Below, piece by piece: positions 57,636 through 64,000 of a stretch of DNA of 64,000 nucleotides (within the stretch, counting starts at the first letter, position 1; every line of letters starts with the position of its first letter). A program made the position numbers and the translations under genes. Below the pieces are notes generated by a model. That model did not search any database. It was not told the DNA's origin and saw only the letters and a list, made by a program, of their open reading frames with translations. Source of the stretch: Devosia oryziradicis (GTDB taxonomy: Bacteria; Pseudomonadota; Alphaproteobacteria; Rhizobiales; Devosiaceae); NCBI RefSeq assembly GCF_016698645.1, contig NZ_CP068047.1:1523001-1587000 (forward strand), given 5' to 3'.

Positions 57636-58676
57636 TTAGGCGCCCAGCGCCTTGTCCACTGCCGGCTTCACGACGGTCCCGTAGAGCTCGATGGCCTTCA
57701 TCACCTTGTCATGCGGCAAGGTACCGACGCTGAGCTGCAGGCCGAAGCGGTCGTGTTTGAACCATTCGTGCTGCATCAGGATCTTGTCGATGACCTCCTG
57801 CGGCGACCCCATGAAATAGGCACCCTGTGGAGTGGCGCCGGCGTCGAACTGGGCGCGGGTAGTCGGCGGCCAGCCGCGCTCCTTGCCGATGCGGCTCATG
57901 GCCGCGCTATGGGCAGGGAAGGCGATGTCGCGGGCATCCTGGCTGTCGGCGGCGATAAAACCGTGCGAGCTGATGCCGACGGGCAACGACTTGGGATCGC
58001 GACCGACCTTGTCGGCGGTCTCGCGGTAGAACTGCACCAGCGGGGCGAATTGCCTGGGCTGCCCCCCGATGATGGCGATCATCAGCGGCAGGCCATAATA
58101 GGCAGCGCGGGCCACCGAATTGGGCGTGCCACCCACGGCGATCCATATGGGCAGGGGATCCTGCGCCGGCTTGGGATAGATCTCGATGCCGGGAATGGGC
58201 TTGGTGTGGGCACCGCCGGCCCAACTCACCTTGCCGCCATCGCGGATTTTGAGCAGCAGTTCGAGCTTTTCCTCGAACAGGGTGGCGTAGTCGTTGAGAT
58301 CAAGCCCGAAGAGGGGGAAGCTTTCAATGAACGAACCGCGCCCGGCCATGATCTCGGCCCGGCCATTGCTCAGCAGGTCGAGCGTGGCAAACTGCTGCCA
58401 GACGCGGATGGGATCGTCAGAACTCAGCACCGTCACCGCTGTGGAAAGGCGGATGTTCCTGGTCCGCGCCGCGGCTGCGGCAAGAATGGTGACGGGTGCC
58501 GAGGCGACGAAATCGGGACGGTGATGCTCACCCAGGCCATAAAAGGCCAGGCCGAGCTGATCGGCCAATTCGATCTCCTCGAGCAGATCCTTTAGACGTT
58601 CCGACGGGCTTTGCAGCCGGTCGCCGTTCAGCGGGTCGGCCGTGTTTTCGGCAAAGGAATAAAGTCCGAGTTCCAT
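57636..58676 (-). CDS. LLM-class flavin-dependent oxidoreductase (luciferase-like)
   Basis: 346 residues. [11 protein letters not shown] at the start, [69 protein letters not shown] and the late [26 protein letters not shown] are typical of bacterial luciferase-like monooxygenases that use FMN or F420. It is convergent with the secreted protein gene. Substrate unknown. Confidence 0.94.
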   Translation of the reverse strand: MELGLYSFAENTADPLNGDRLQSPSERLKDLLEEIELADQLGLAFYGLGEHHRPDFVASAPVTILAAAAARTRNIRLSTAVTVLSSDDPIRVWQQFATLDLLSNGRAEIMAGRGSFIESFPLFGLDLNDYATLFEEKLELLLKIRDGGKVSWAGGAHTKPIPGIEIYPKPAQDPLPIWIAVGGTPNSVARAAYYGLPLMIAIIGGQPRQFAPLVQFYRETADKVGRDPKSLPVGISSHGFIAADSQDARDIAFPAHSAAMSRIGKERGWPPTTRAQFDAGATPQGAYFMGSPQEVIDKILMQHEWFKHDRFGLQLSVGTLPHDKVMKAIELYGTVVKPAVDKALGA

Positions 58677-58784
58677 CGTGGTGACCTCATGTTTGGCTCA
58701 CTGATGGCGGGCATGCCGGGCGCGATCAAGAACGCACACGAGTGTAACCAAGACGCCCACCGGTGGACGGCGGGCGAGAGTTGG

Positions 58785-59471
58785 TCAGACGTTGTTTCCC
58801 GACGGCGTATAGGCGAAGGGTGCGGCAGGGGCCGGAGCCGGTTCGGGAGCACGTTCGCCGGCGGCCTTGTGGATCTCAGCAACCAGTGCGGGTGCGAGAC
58901 GGAGCTTTCCGGCAAGGGCGTCGAGATAGGCTCGTTCCGATGCGGTATCGGCCGTGATGGCAACCAGCGAAGCCGCGTAGATTTCGGTCGCGTGCTCGGG
59001 GGTGTCGGCGCGTGCAGCGACGGCATTGATGTCGAGCGGACTTGAAAGCTCGTCGAACACCCAGGCCTTTTCCTCGGACGACAGGTTCATCGTTTCGAGC
59101 TTGCCGAAAATGGCTTCCTTCTCATCGGCATCGATCCGACCATCTGCCTTTGCCGCCGCGATCATGGCGCGCACCAGCGACTTGCCGAGCTCTTCCTGGC
59201 CGCGGCTATCGCTGGCGGCCGGAATGAACGCGTCTTCGCCGGTCGTGGGGACAGTACCCTGCTGGTTGCGCTGGTAGTTTTGCCATGCGTTATAGGCCAG
59301 CCCGCCAACGGCAGCGACAGCGCCAATCTTGACGGCGTTGCCTGCAAGTTTTCCCAAGCCGCCCCCGCTGAGCAGCATGCCGGCGGCAAGCCCGGCCGCG
59401 CCCGTCATGGCGGTGCGCTGGGTATTGGGGTCCGTCTGGAGGGCCTTGACGATCTGGTCGATGTTGAACAT
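58785..59471 (-). CDS. DUF533 (TerB-like) membrane-associated protein
   Basis: 228 residues. MFNIDQIVKALQTDPNTQRTAMTGAAGLAAGMLLSGG with a glycine-rich hydrophobic segment (about residues 30-62), then a TerB-like helical domain: LVRAMIAAAKADGRIDADEKEAIFGKL and TASERAYLDALAGKLRLAPALVAEI. A Pro/Ala-rich tail follows. AGGGAG precedes ATG 59471. Function unknown, perhaps stress-linked like other TerB-like proteins. Confidence 0.9.
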   Translation of the reverse strand: MFNIDQIVKALQTDPNTQRTAMTGAAGLAAGMLLSGGGLGKLAGNAVKIGAVAAVGGLAYNAWQNYQRNQQGTVPTTGEDAFIPAASDSRGQEELGKSLVRAMIAAAKADGRIDADEKEAIFGKLETMNLSSEEKAWVFDELSSPLDINAVAARADTPEHATEIYAASLVAITADTASERAYLDALAGKLRLAPALVAEIHKAAGERAPEPAPAPAAPFAYTPSGNNV

Positions 59472-59648
59472 GTGGGCTCCCTTTTCTTTCGACATCGCAC
59501 ATGGGGATGCGAAGCAGACGCCGCAAGGCACACGAGGGACGTCGAAATGTCGCGCCGAAAAGGCAAGACCCCGGCGGGGCGGCCGGGGTCTCCTTTGGAA
59601 GCGATCAGAGGGAGGGCTGATGACTTCCGGGAAGTATCTACGCGCCGA

Positions 59649-60029
59649 TTAGGTAGCGGGCGTCGTAGCAGGCTCGGCAGCGGGAGCTGCCTCAGTAGCC
59701 GGGGCGTCAACGGCCGGGGCTTCGGTAGCCGGAGCCGCGTCAACGGCCGGGGCCTCAGTCATCGGGGCCGCTTCGGTCGCCGGAGCTGCCTCGGTCATCG
59801 GGGCCGGAGCCACTGCCGGGTCAGCCGGAGCCTCAGTGGTCACTGGGGCGCCATTGACGTCAACCGTGGTCGACGGGCCCGAATTGGCCGAGAATACCAG
59901 GTAGCCGATGGCCAGCAGGGCGAGGGCGACGATGATGCCGACGAACCAGCCGGTACCGCTGCTTTCGCGGGTATAAACCGTGCGGTTGGTGTCGTTGTTG
60001 TAAACGGTATCGCGTTCAGGGATAGCCAT
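59649..60029 (-). CDS. Single-pass membrane protein with Pro/Ala/Glu-rich periplasmic tail
   Basis: 126 residues. A charged start (ERDTVYNNDTNRTVYTRESS) precedes one membrane helix (WFVGIIVALALLAIGYLVF), then a low-complexity tail built from repeats such as PATEAAPMTEAPAVDA. AAGGAG lies before ATG 60029. The tail probably spans part of the periplasm; its repeats will vary in length between strains. No enzyme domain. It lies between DUF533 and UPF0114. Confidence 0.82.
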   Translation of the reverse strand: MAIPERDTVYNNDTNRTVYTRESSGTGWFVGIIVALALLAIGYLVFSANSGPSTTVDVNGAPVTTEAPADPAVAPAPMTEAAPATEAAPMTEAPAVDAAPATEAPAVDAPATEAAPAAEPATTPAT

Positions 60030-60186
60030 GATTTCGCTCCTTTGTTTCACCGTATGGCAAAGAAACGCGGGCTTTTTGTTTTCGTTCCCGAACGTGTGAT
60101 CACAGCTGTCCTGACAGATCAGAGTTTAATTACGCTTTTGATTCAAGAGATTGCAGATCCGTTCGCCGCGCACAAATCATCAGGCT

Positions 60187-60213
60187 TGTGAAATTTTCGC
60201 CGAAAATTTCACA
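60187..60213. terminator. 27-base palindrome overlapping the UPF0114 stop codon
   Basis: Arms of 13 bases (TGTGAAATTTTCG) around one central C. The TCA at 60209-60211 is the stop codon of the UPF0114 gene. It resembles the near-perfect, one-base-loop palindromes at the ends of ychF and prs, though the sequence differs. A terminator or 3'-end stabiliser is likely. Confidence 0.6.
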
Positions 60214-60724
60214 AATCCGGCTCTTTAGCCTTCCCCGGCTTCTTGGAAATCCGGTCGATCACGGCCAGAAACAGCGCCGAGACGATGAAGGTCAGATGCA
60301 GCAGGGTAAACCACATGATCTGATTGTCAGGGTATCGCGGCACGTTGAGGAAAATCTGCAGCAGATGAATTGAGGAAATCGCCACGATGGTGGAGGCGAC
60401 CTTGATCTTGAGTGAGCCCGCATCGATCTGGCCCCGCCAGTGCACGTCATCCTTGTTGTCGAAGCGGGATACGAAGTTCTCGTAGCCGGAGATGATGACC
60501 ATCACCACGAGGCTGGCAATCAGCGCGGCGTCGATCAGTCCGAGAACCTTGAGGATAGTCTCGGTCTCATCCATGCCCATCATGTGGCTGGCAAAATCCC
60601 AAAGCTTGAAACCGAAGGTGACAGCATAGAGCGCCAGCGCAATGCCCAGGCCGATATAGAAGGCGACCAGCAACCAGCGCGATGCCAAGATGACGCTTTC
60701 GACGAAGACTTCCAGACGCTTCAT
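60209..60724 (-). CDS. UPF0114 (YqhA) membrane protein
   Basis: 171 residues. FVESVILASRWLLVAFYIGLGIALALYAV, LKVLGLIDAALIASLVVMVIISGYENFVSRFD and STIVAISSIHLLQIFLN are diagnostic of UPF0114, with three to four membrane helices. TGGAG precedes ATG 60724. Function unknown. The stop lies inside the palindrome at 60187-60213. Confidence 0.93.
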   Translation of the reverse strand: MKRLEVFVESVILASRWLLVAFYIGLGIALALYAVTFGFKLWDFASHMMGMDETETILKVLGLIDAALIASLVVMVIISGYENFVSRFDNKDDVHWRGQIDAGSLKIKVASTIVAISSIHLLQIFLNVPRYPDNQIMWFTLLHLTFIVSALFLAVIDRISKKPGKAKEPDL

Positions 60725-60808
60725 GGGACGCTCCAGCTTTGGACGCTGGTGCAATAGCAAGTTCTGTGCGCCTGGCAAGGCGGCGTGCTGGCGCAGCGAG
60801 GCGAATGC

Positions 60809-60835
60809 AAAAAGGCCGGGCACAAGGCCCGGCCT
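60809..60835 (-). terminator. Intrinsic terminator of the OmpA-like gene
   Basis: Stem AGGCCGGG (60813-60820) pairs with CCCGGCCT (60828-60835), seven-base loop. On the minus strand five T follow the stem. It lies 21 bases after the OmpA-like stop codon. Confidence 0.88.
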
Positions 60836-60856
60836 CCTGTCTGAGCTGCGGTACCG

Positions 60857-63217
60857 TCAGTTGTTGGCGACGGTGATCAGCGGGGTGATGCGGCGGATGG
60901 TGACGCGACGATTCTCGCGTTCCGCGGTCTCGGTGCGGATCTTGAGATAGCGCTCGCCATAGCCCTGGGTAGCCAGGTTCTCGGGCGGGACGCCGTAGAA
61001 GTCGGTCAGGATGCGGGCCACGGTCGCGGCGCGCTGGTCCGACAGGCGCAGGTTGGAAATCTCCGAACCCACGGCATCGGTGTGACCTTCGATCAGGAAG
61101 GTTTCGCCCGGGTTCCGCTCCAACAAGGCCAGCATGGCGTTTGCCGTAGCGGAGAGGGCTCCGACCTGGTCCCGGCCAATGGTGGCGGCACCGGTATCGA
61201 AGGTCAGTCCACCGACTTCGAGGCGACGCACGCTGTCCCGGATACGGGCCGAGCGCTTCACTTCGTCGATCGAGTACAGCCGGGCGACCTGCTCAACCGG
61301 CGGCTGGGCGAAGAAGTCCTCGACCTGTTCCTCGTCGGCATAGCGGGCGTCCAGAATATAGTCCTGCACCGGGATGTTGAGGCGCAGCGGCGGCAGGTCG
61401 TCACCCGGGTCACGCCACACGACCAGGTCTTGGTCGTAGCGATCATCGAAATAGGCCAGAACGTATTCGCGGCCATCCGGTGTGAAGCGCGAGCGACGCA
61501 GTACGTCGCCGTAGCGGTTGCGAACCGTCACGATCTGCGAGCCGTCCGGCCGGGTGATCACTTCACGCACGCGACCATCGCTGAGGTTCTCGTAGAAGAT
61601 CTCGTCCTGGTCGGGATTGTAGAAGCGGTCCGTGTCCTGGCCGATCGAATTGACGATCAGCTGGGTACCAACCTGCAGGATCACCTGGGTGATCAGGTCG
61701 CCACTGGTAGCGGTCGCAACCGGGGCCTGCTCGACAACGGTGACATTGTTCTGCTGGCCGATATTGGTCTGCGTGTTGTTGGTCACATCGCCATTGATAG
61801 TCGTGTTGGTCACGTTGTTAGTGACGTTGGTGATGTTGTTGACGTAGTTGTTGATCACCGTCTGGTTGACCGTAGTGTTGTTAGTGGCGGTCACCTCGGT
61901 GCCCTGCTCGGCGACGGCGGATTCAACCGGCTCAGCAGCAAAGACGCGAAGGTCTTCCGACTGGGCAGCCGCATCGCTCTCCGGCAGAGTTTCGAGCGTC
62001 ACGACGGTCGGCTCCACATCGGTGCGTGTCGGAGCGGCCGGGTCGGCCGTTGGGGCAACTGCAGGATCGACCGCAACGGTCTCTTCCTTGCCGGAGTCGG
62101 TCAGGGGCGCGGCCTCGCCGCTGGAACCCTCAGGCACAGGTTCAGTCGGCATGGCGGTCGGATCGACAGCCGGGTCCACTGCAGGTACCGAGCCTTCTGC
62201 AGGCGGCTGAACAGCAGGCTGCTCCTCCAGCGGGGGCTCGGCAGGTACCGGCAGGCCGGGCACTTCAGGCAGCGACAGGCCATACTGGGCCAGGCAAGAG
62301 TCAAGGTCGGTGAAGCCCGCACTGGCGCACAGTGCCGCGATCTGGGCCTGGGCATCGGCAATCTGGGCCTGCGCCGTTGCCGCATCGCCGCCGGACATCA
62401 AATCGGCGACAGCAGCATTATACGCATCCACCTGGGCCTGGAGGTCTGCAGAAATGTCCACCGAGCTGCGTGTATCGGCTGGCTGCTCGGCAGGAGCCTG
62501 GGCGGCAGCGGCAGCGGCAGCCGCTTCGGCTTCCGCAGCGGCCTGAGCATCGGCAGCGGCCTGCGCATCGGCAGCAGCCTGGGCGTCAGCGGCGGCTTGG
62601 GCATCAGCCTCAGCCTGGGCATCAGCCTCAGCCTGTGCATCAGCGGCGGCCTGTGCATCAGCCGCAGCCTGTGCATCAGCGGCGGCCTGTGCATCAGCAG
62701 CAGCCTGGGCGTCAGCAGCAGCCTGTGCATCAGCAGCGGCCTGAGCGTCGGCAGCAGCCTGAGCGTCGGCAGCAGCCTGCGCTTCCGCAGCGGCCTGGGC
62801 TTCTGCGTCAGCAGCGGCCTGTGCCTCTGCGGCAGCCTGCGCTTCTGCAGCAGCCTGAGCCTCGGCGTCGGCGGCGGCCTGTGCATCAGCAGCAGCCTGT
62901 GCTTCGGCGGCGGCCTGTGCCTCGGCAGCGGCGGCGGCGTCCGCGTCAGCCTGCGGGTCGGCGGCCGGCGGTGGGGCTTCTGCAGGGGCGGATATGGCCG
63001 CGATGCATTCGTCCAGGCTTGCATAGCCGGCGACGATGCAGAGTTCTGTGAGTGTCGCCTGCGCTGCATCCAAGGCTGCGGAATCTCCGGATGCCTGGGC
63101 GGCTGCATAGGCCTGGTAGGCGGCGACGAGATCGCCGTCCTGCGCACGCACGGTAAGCGGCAGCAAAGCCATCAGACCGATACTGGTGCCGGTCAAGAGC
63201 CAGTTTCTAAGGCGCAT
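60857..63217 (-). CDS. OmpA-family protein with Ala-rich repeat spacer
   Basis: 786 residues. Signal peptide to about residue 25 (LLTGTSIGLMALLPLTVRA). A module with CX10C (LCIVAGYASLDEC, near 59-70) precedes a long Ala-rich repeat (about residues 85-244, unit AQAAADA with Glu or Asp variants), which should form an extended helix. A second CX10C module follows (LCASAGFTDLDSC), then a Pro/Glu-rich linker, an Asn/Thr-rich stretch (VTNNVTNTTINGDVTNN), and a C-terminal OmpA domain (FLIEGHTDAVGS, NLRLSDQRAATVARIL) that binds peptidoglycan. AAGGAA precedes ATG 63217. Confidence 0.92.
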   Translation of the reverse strand: MRLRNWLLTGTSIGLMALLPLTVRAQDGDLVAAYQAYAAAQASGDSAALDAAQATLTELCIVAGYASLDECIAAISAPAEAPPPAADPQADADAAAAAEAQAAAEAQAAADAQAAADAEAQAAAEAQAAAEAQAAADAEAQAAAEAQAAADAQAAADAQAAADAQAAADAQAAADAQAAADAQAAADAQAAADAQAEADAQAEADAQAAADAQAAADAQAAADAQAAAEAEAAAAAAAAQAPAEQPADTRSSVDISADLQAQVDAYNAAVADLMSGGDAATAQAQIADAQAQIAALCASAGFTDLDSCLAQYGLSLPEVPGLPVPAEPPLEEQPAVQPPAEGSVPAVDPAVDPTAMPTEPVPEGSSGEAAPLTDSGKEETVAVDPAVAPTADPAAPTRTDVEPTVVTLETLPESDAAAQSEDLRVFAAEPVESAVAEQGTEVTATNNTTVNQTVINNYVNNITNVTNNVTNTTINGDVTNNTQTNIGQQNNVTVVEQAPVATATSGDLITQVILQVGTQLIVNSIGQDTDRFYNPDQDEIFYENLSDGRVREVITRPDGSQIVTVRNRYGDVLRRSRFTPDGREYVLAYFDDRYDQDLVVWRDPGDDLPPLRLNIPVQDYILDARYADEEQVEDFFAQPPVEQVARLYSIDEVKRSARIRDSVRRLEVGGLTFDTGAATIGRDQVGALSATANAMLALLERNPGETFLIEGHTDAVGSEISNLRLSDQRAATVARILTDFYGVPPENLATQGYGERYLKIRTETAERENRRVTIRRITPLITVANN

Positions 63218-63473
63218 TGTTCTTTTTCCTTATGTCGATAGACATTCCTGCCAAGCATCGCGAGGCCAGTCTGAACGCAAACTGAATGGAATCGATGGTC
63301 CGATTTGACGACGCTAGTTTCCCGCAATGCCCGCAACGCCTGGGTTCAGCGATAGTTCCCGGCCGTGCGAACGGAGTGACGGAGCAGCCCGATCATGGCG
63401 CGAGTTGGGCAAGTGAGCGGATAGTGCGCTCGATGGCTTGGCCCGCCTGCTCGGAACATGATAGGCCCAAATC
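63218..63473. other. Divergent region between the OmpA-like gene and yjbQ
   Basis: About 255 bases with no gene. It must hold both promoters. TTCCCGGCCGTGCGAACGG and similar GC-rich bits are present, but I found no clear operator or repeat. Confidence 0.4.
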
Positions 63474-63896
63474 ATGCAGCAGGCCGCCGACACACTGACC
63501 ATTTCCACGCAGGGGCAGGGGCTCTACGAATTTACCCCGGCGCTGCGCCGGTTCGTGGCCAATGCCGAAACAACGACTGGCCTGCTTACCGCTTTCGTGC
63601 GCCACACGTCCTGCTCGCTGCTGATCCAGGAAAATGCCGACGACGACGTGAAGACCGATCTCAATGGCTTCTTCCGTCGCCTGGTGCCGGAGGGCATGGA
63701 TTGGCTGGTGCACACCACCGAGGGTCCTGACGATATGCCGGCGCACATCAAGGCAGCGCTGACGCAGACGTCGATCGGCATCCCGATCATTGACGGCCAG
63801 CCGGTCCTGGGTACCTGGCAGGGCATCTACCTTTTCGAGCATCGCCGCCGGCCGCATCGCCGACAGGTCGTGCTGCATCTTATCGGGGAACGCTGA
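63474..63896 (+). CDS. YjbQ (UPF0047) family protein
   Basis: 140 residues. TLTISTQGQGLYEFTPALRRFVANAETTTGLLTAFVRHTSCSLLIQENADDDV and LGTWQGIYLFEHRRRPHRRQVVLHLIGE are diagnostic of UPF0047, described as having weak secondary thiamine-phosphate synthase activity. The conserved His residues (RHTSCSL, VHTTEGPDDMPAHIK, LFEHR) would bind metal. One base separates its stop from the next start codon. Confidence 0.94.
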   Translation: MQQAADTLTISTQGQGLYEFTPALRRFVANAETTTGLLTAFVRHTSCSLLIQENADDDVKTDLNGFFRRLVPEGMDWLVHTTEGPDDMPAHIKAALTQTSIGIPIIDGQPVLGTWQGIYLFEHRRRPHRRQVVLHLIGER

Positions 63897-64000
63897 ATGG
63901 ATTGGGCGACGCTGGCCGCGTATTGGCCGTTCGTGCTGGGGCTGATGGCGACGGGGGTGGTTTCGGGAATTGCCGCTGGCTTGCTCGGCATCGGCGGTGG
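63897..64000 (+). CDS. TauE/SafE family permease (partial, 5' end)
   Basis: Only 34 codons are in the window. After ATG 63897 the translation MDWATLAAYWPFVLGLMATG leads to a hydrophobic VVSGIAAGLLGIGGG; the GLLGIGGG motif is typical of the first helix of TauE/SafE sulfite/sulfonate exporters. It starts one base after the yjbQ stop, so the two are co-transcribed. Confidence 0.7.
   Translation, partial: MDWATLAAYWPFVLGLMATGVVSGIAAGLLGIGG

Noticed and set aside
61082..63241. 719-codon plus-strand frame opposite the OmpA-like gene
   Set aside because: Its Gly/Ser-rich repeats are only the complement of the Ala-rich repeat; no motif or ribosome-binding site.

Overview
This 64 kb window is chromosomal DNA from a GC-rich alphaproteobacterium, most likely of the order Hyphomicrobiales (Rhizobiales) and plausibly Devosia or a close relative. 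The evidence is the arrangement of conserved blocks typical of that order (lgt-midA-pgeF-prs; rplY-pth-ychF; carA-yqeY-dnaG-rpoD), a ClpS2-type adaptor, an ohr/ohrR pair, and many small families common in Rhizobiales (DUF2277, DUF1328, HlyU-like, UPF0114). The genus is inferred, not proven. I see no rRNA, tRNA, prophage or CRISPR array.

Layout. 1-3.5 kb: a truncated solute-binding protein gene facing a divergent AraC-type regulator, then a PhyH-like dioxygenase. 3.6-16.3 kb: mostly core housekeeping (ychF, pth, rplY, prs, pgeF, midA, lgt, ubiK, proC). The rplY and prs blocks are separated by an accessory cassette of two YCII/DGPF proteins and an ECF42-type sigma factor. 16.3-24.3 kb: cspA, a TPR-methyltransferase, L-threonine aldolase, a second PhyH protein and carB. 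24.3-26.9 kb: a repeat-rich gap with two tandem 365-bp elements, each holding a GIY-YIG nuclease gene between hairpin-forming terminal inverted repeats. 26.9-41.2 kb: a tandem HD-GYP protein, glutathione transferases, a sugar isomerase/oxidoreductase operon, a sulfotransferase/class IV aminotransferase pair, clpS, an ABC exporter, and ohr/ohrR. 41.2-46.6 kb: secreted RNase T2 and CpdB-like phosphodiesterase, and two YpfJ-type metallopeptidases of which one has lost its zinc site. 46.6-56.2 kb: carA, yqeY, a diguanylate cyclase, dnaG and rpoD. 56.2-64 kb: small conserved proteins, an envelope group (DUF533, UPF0114, a large OmpA-like protein) and the start of a TauE/SafE transporter.

The most interesting signal is the GIY-YIG element family. 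Two shorter copies (83-84 bp, at 9.75 and 20.8 kb) carry the same 25-26-bp hairpin ends and short inner borders but no gene. They look like internally deleted, MITE-like derivatives of the 365-bp unit. A related repeat with the same GTCA-stem-loop-stem design occurs at 3.5 and 25.3 kb. This suggests a nuclease-associated palindromic repeat system, analogous in layout to REP sequences and their RAYT transposases but with a GIY-YIG protein. A separate repeat forms near-perfect palindromes at the 3' ends of ychF and prs, with compensatory stem changes, and supplies the stop-codon position in both.
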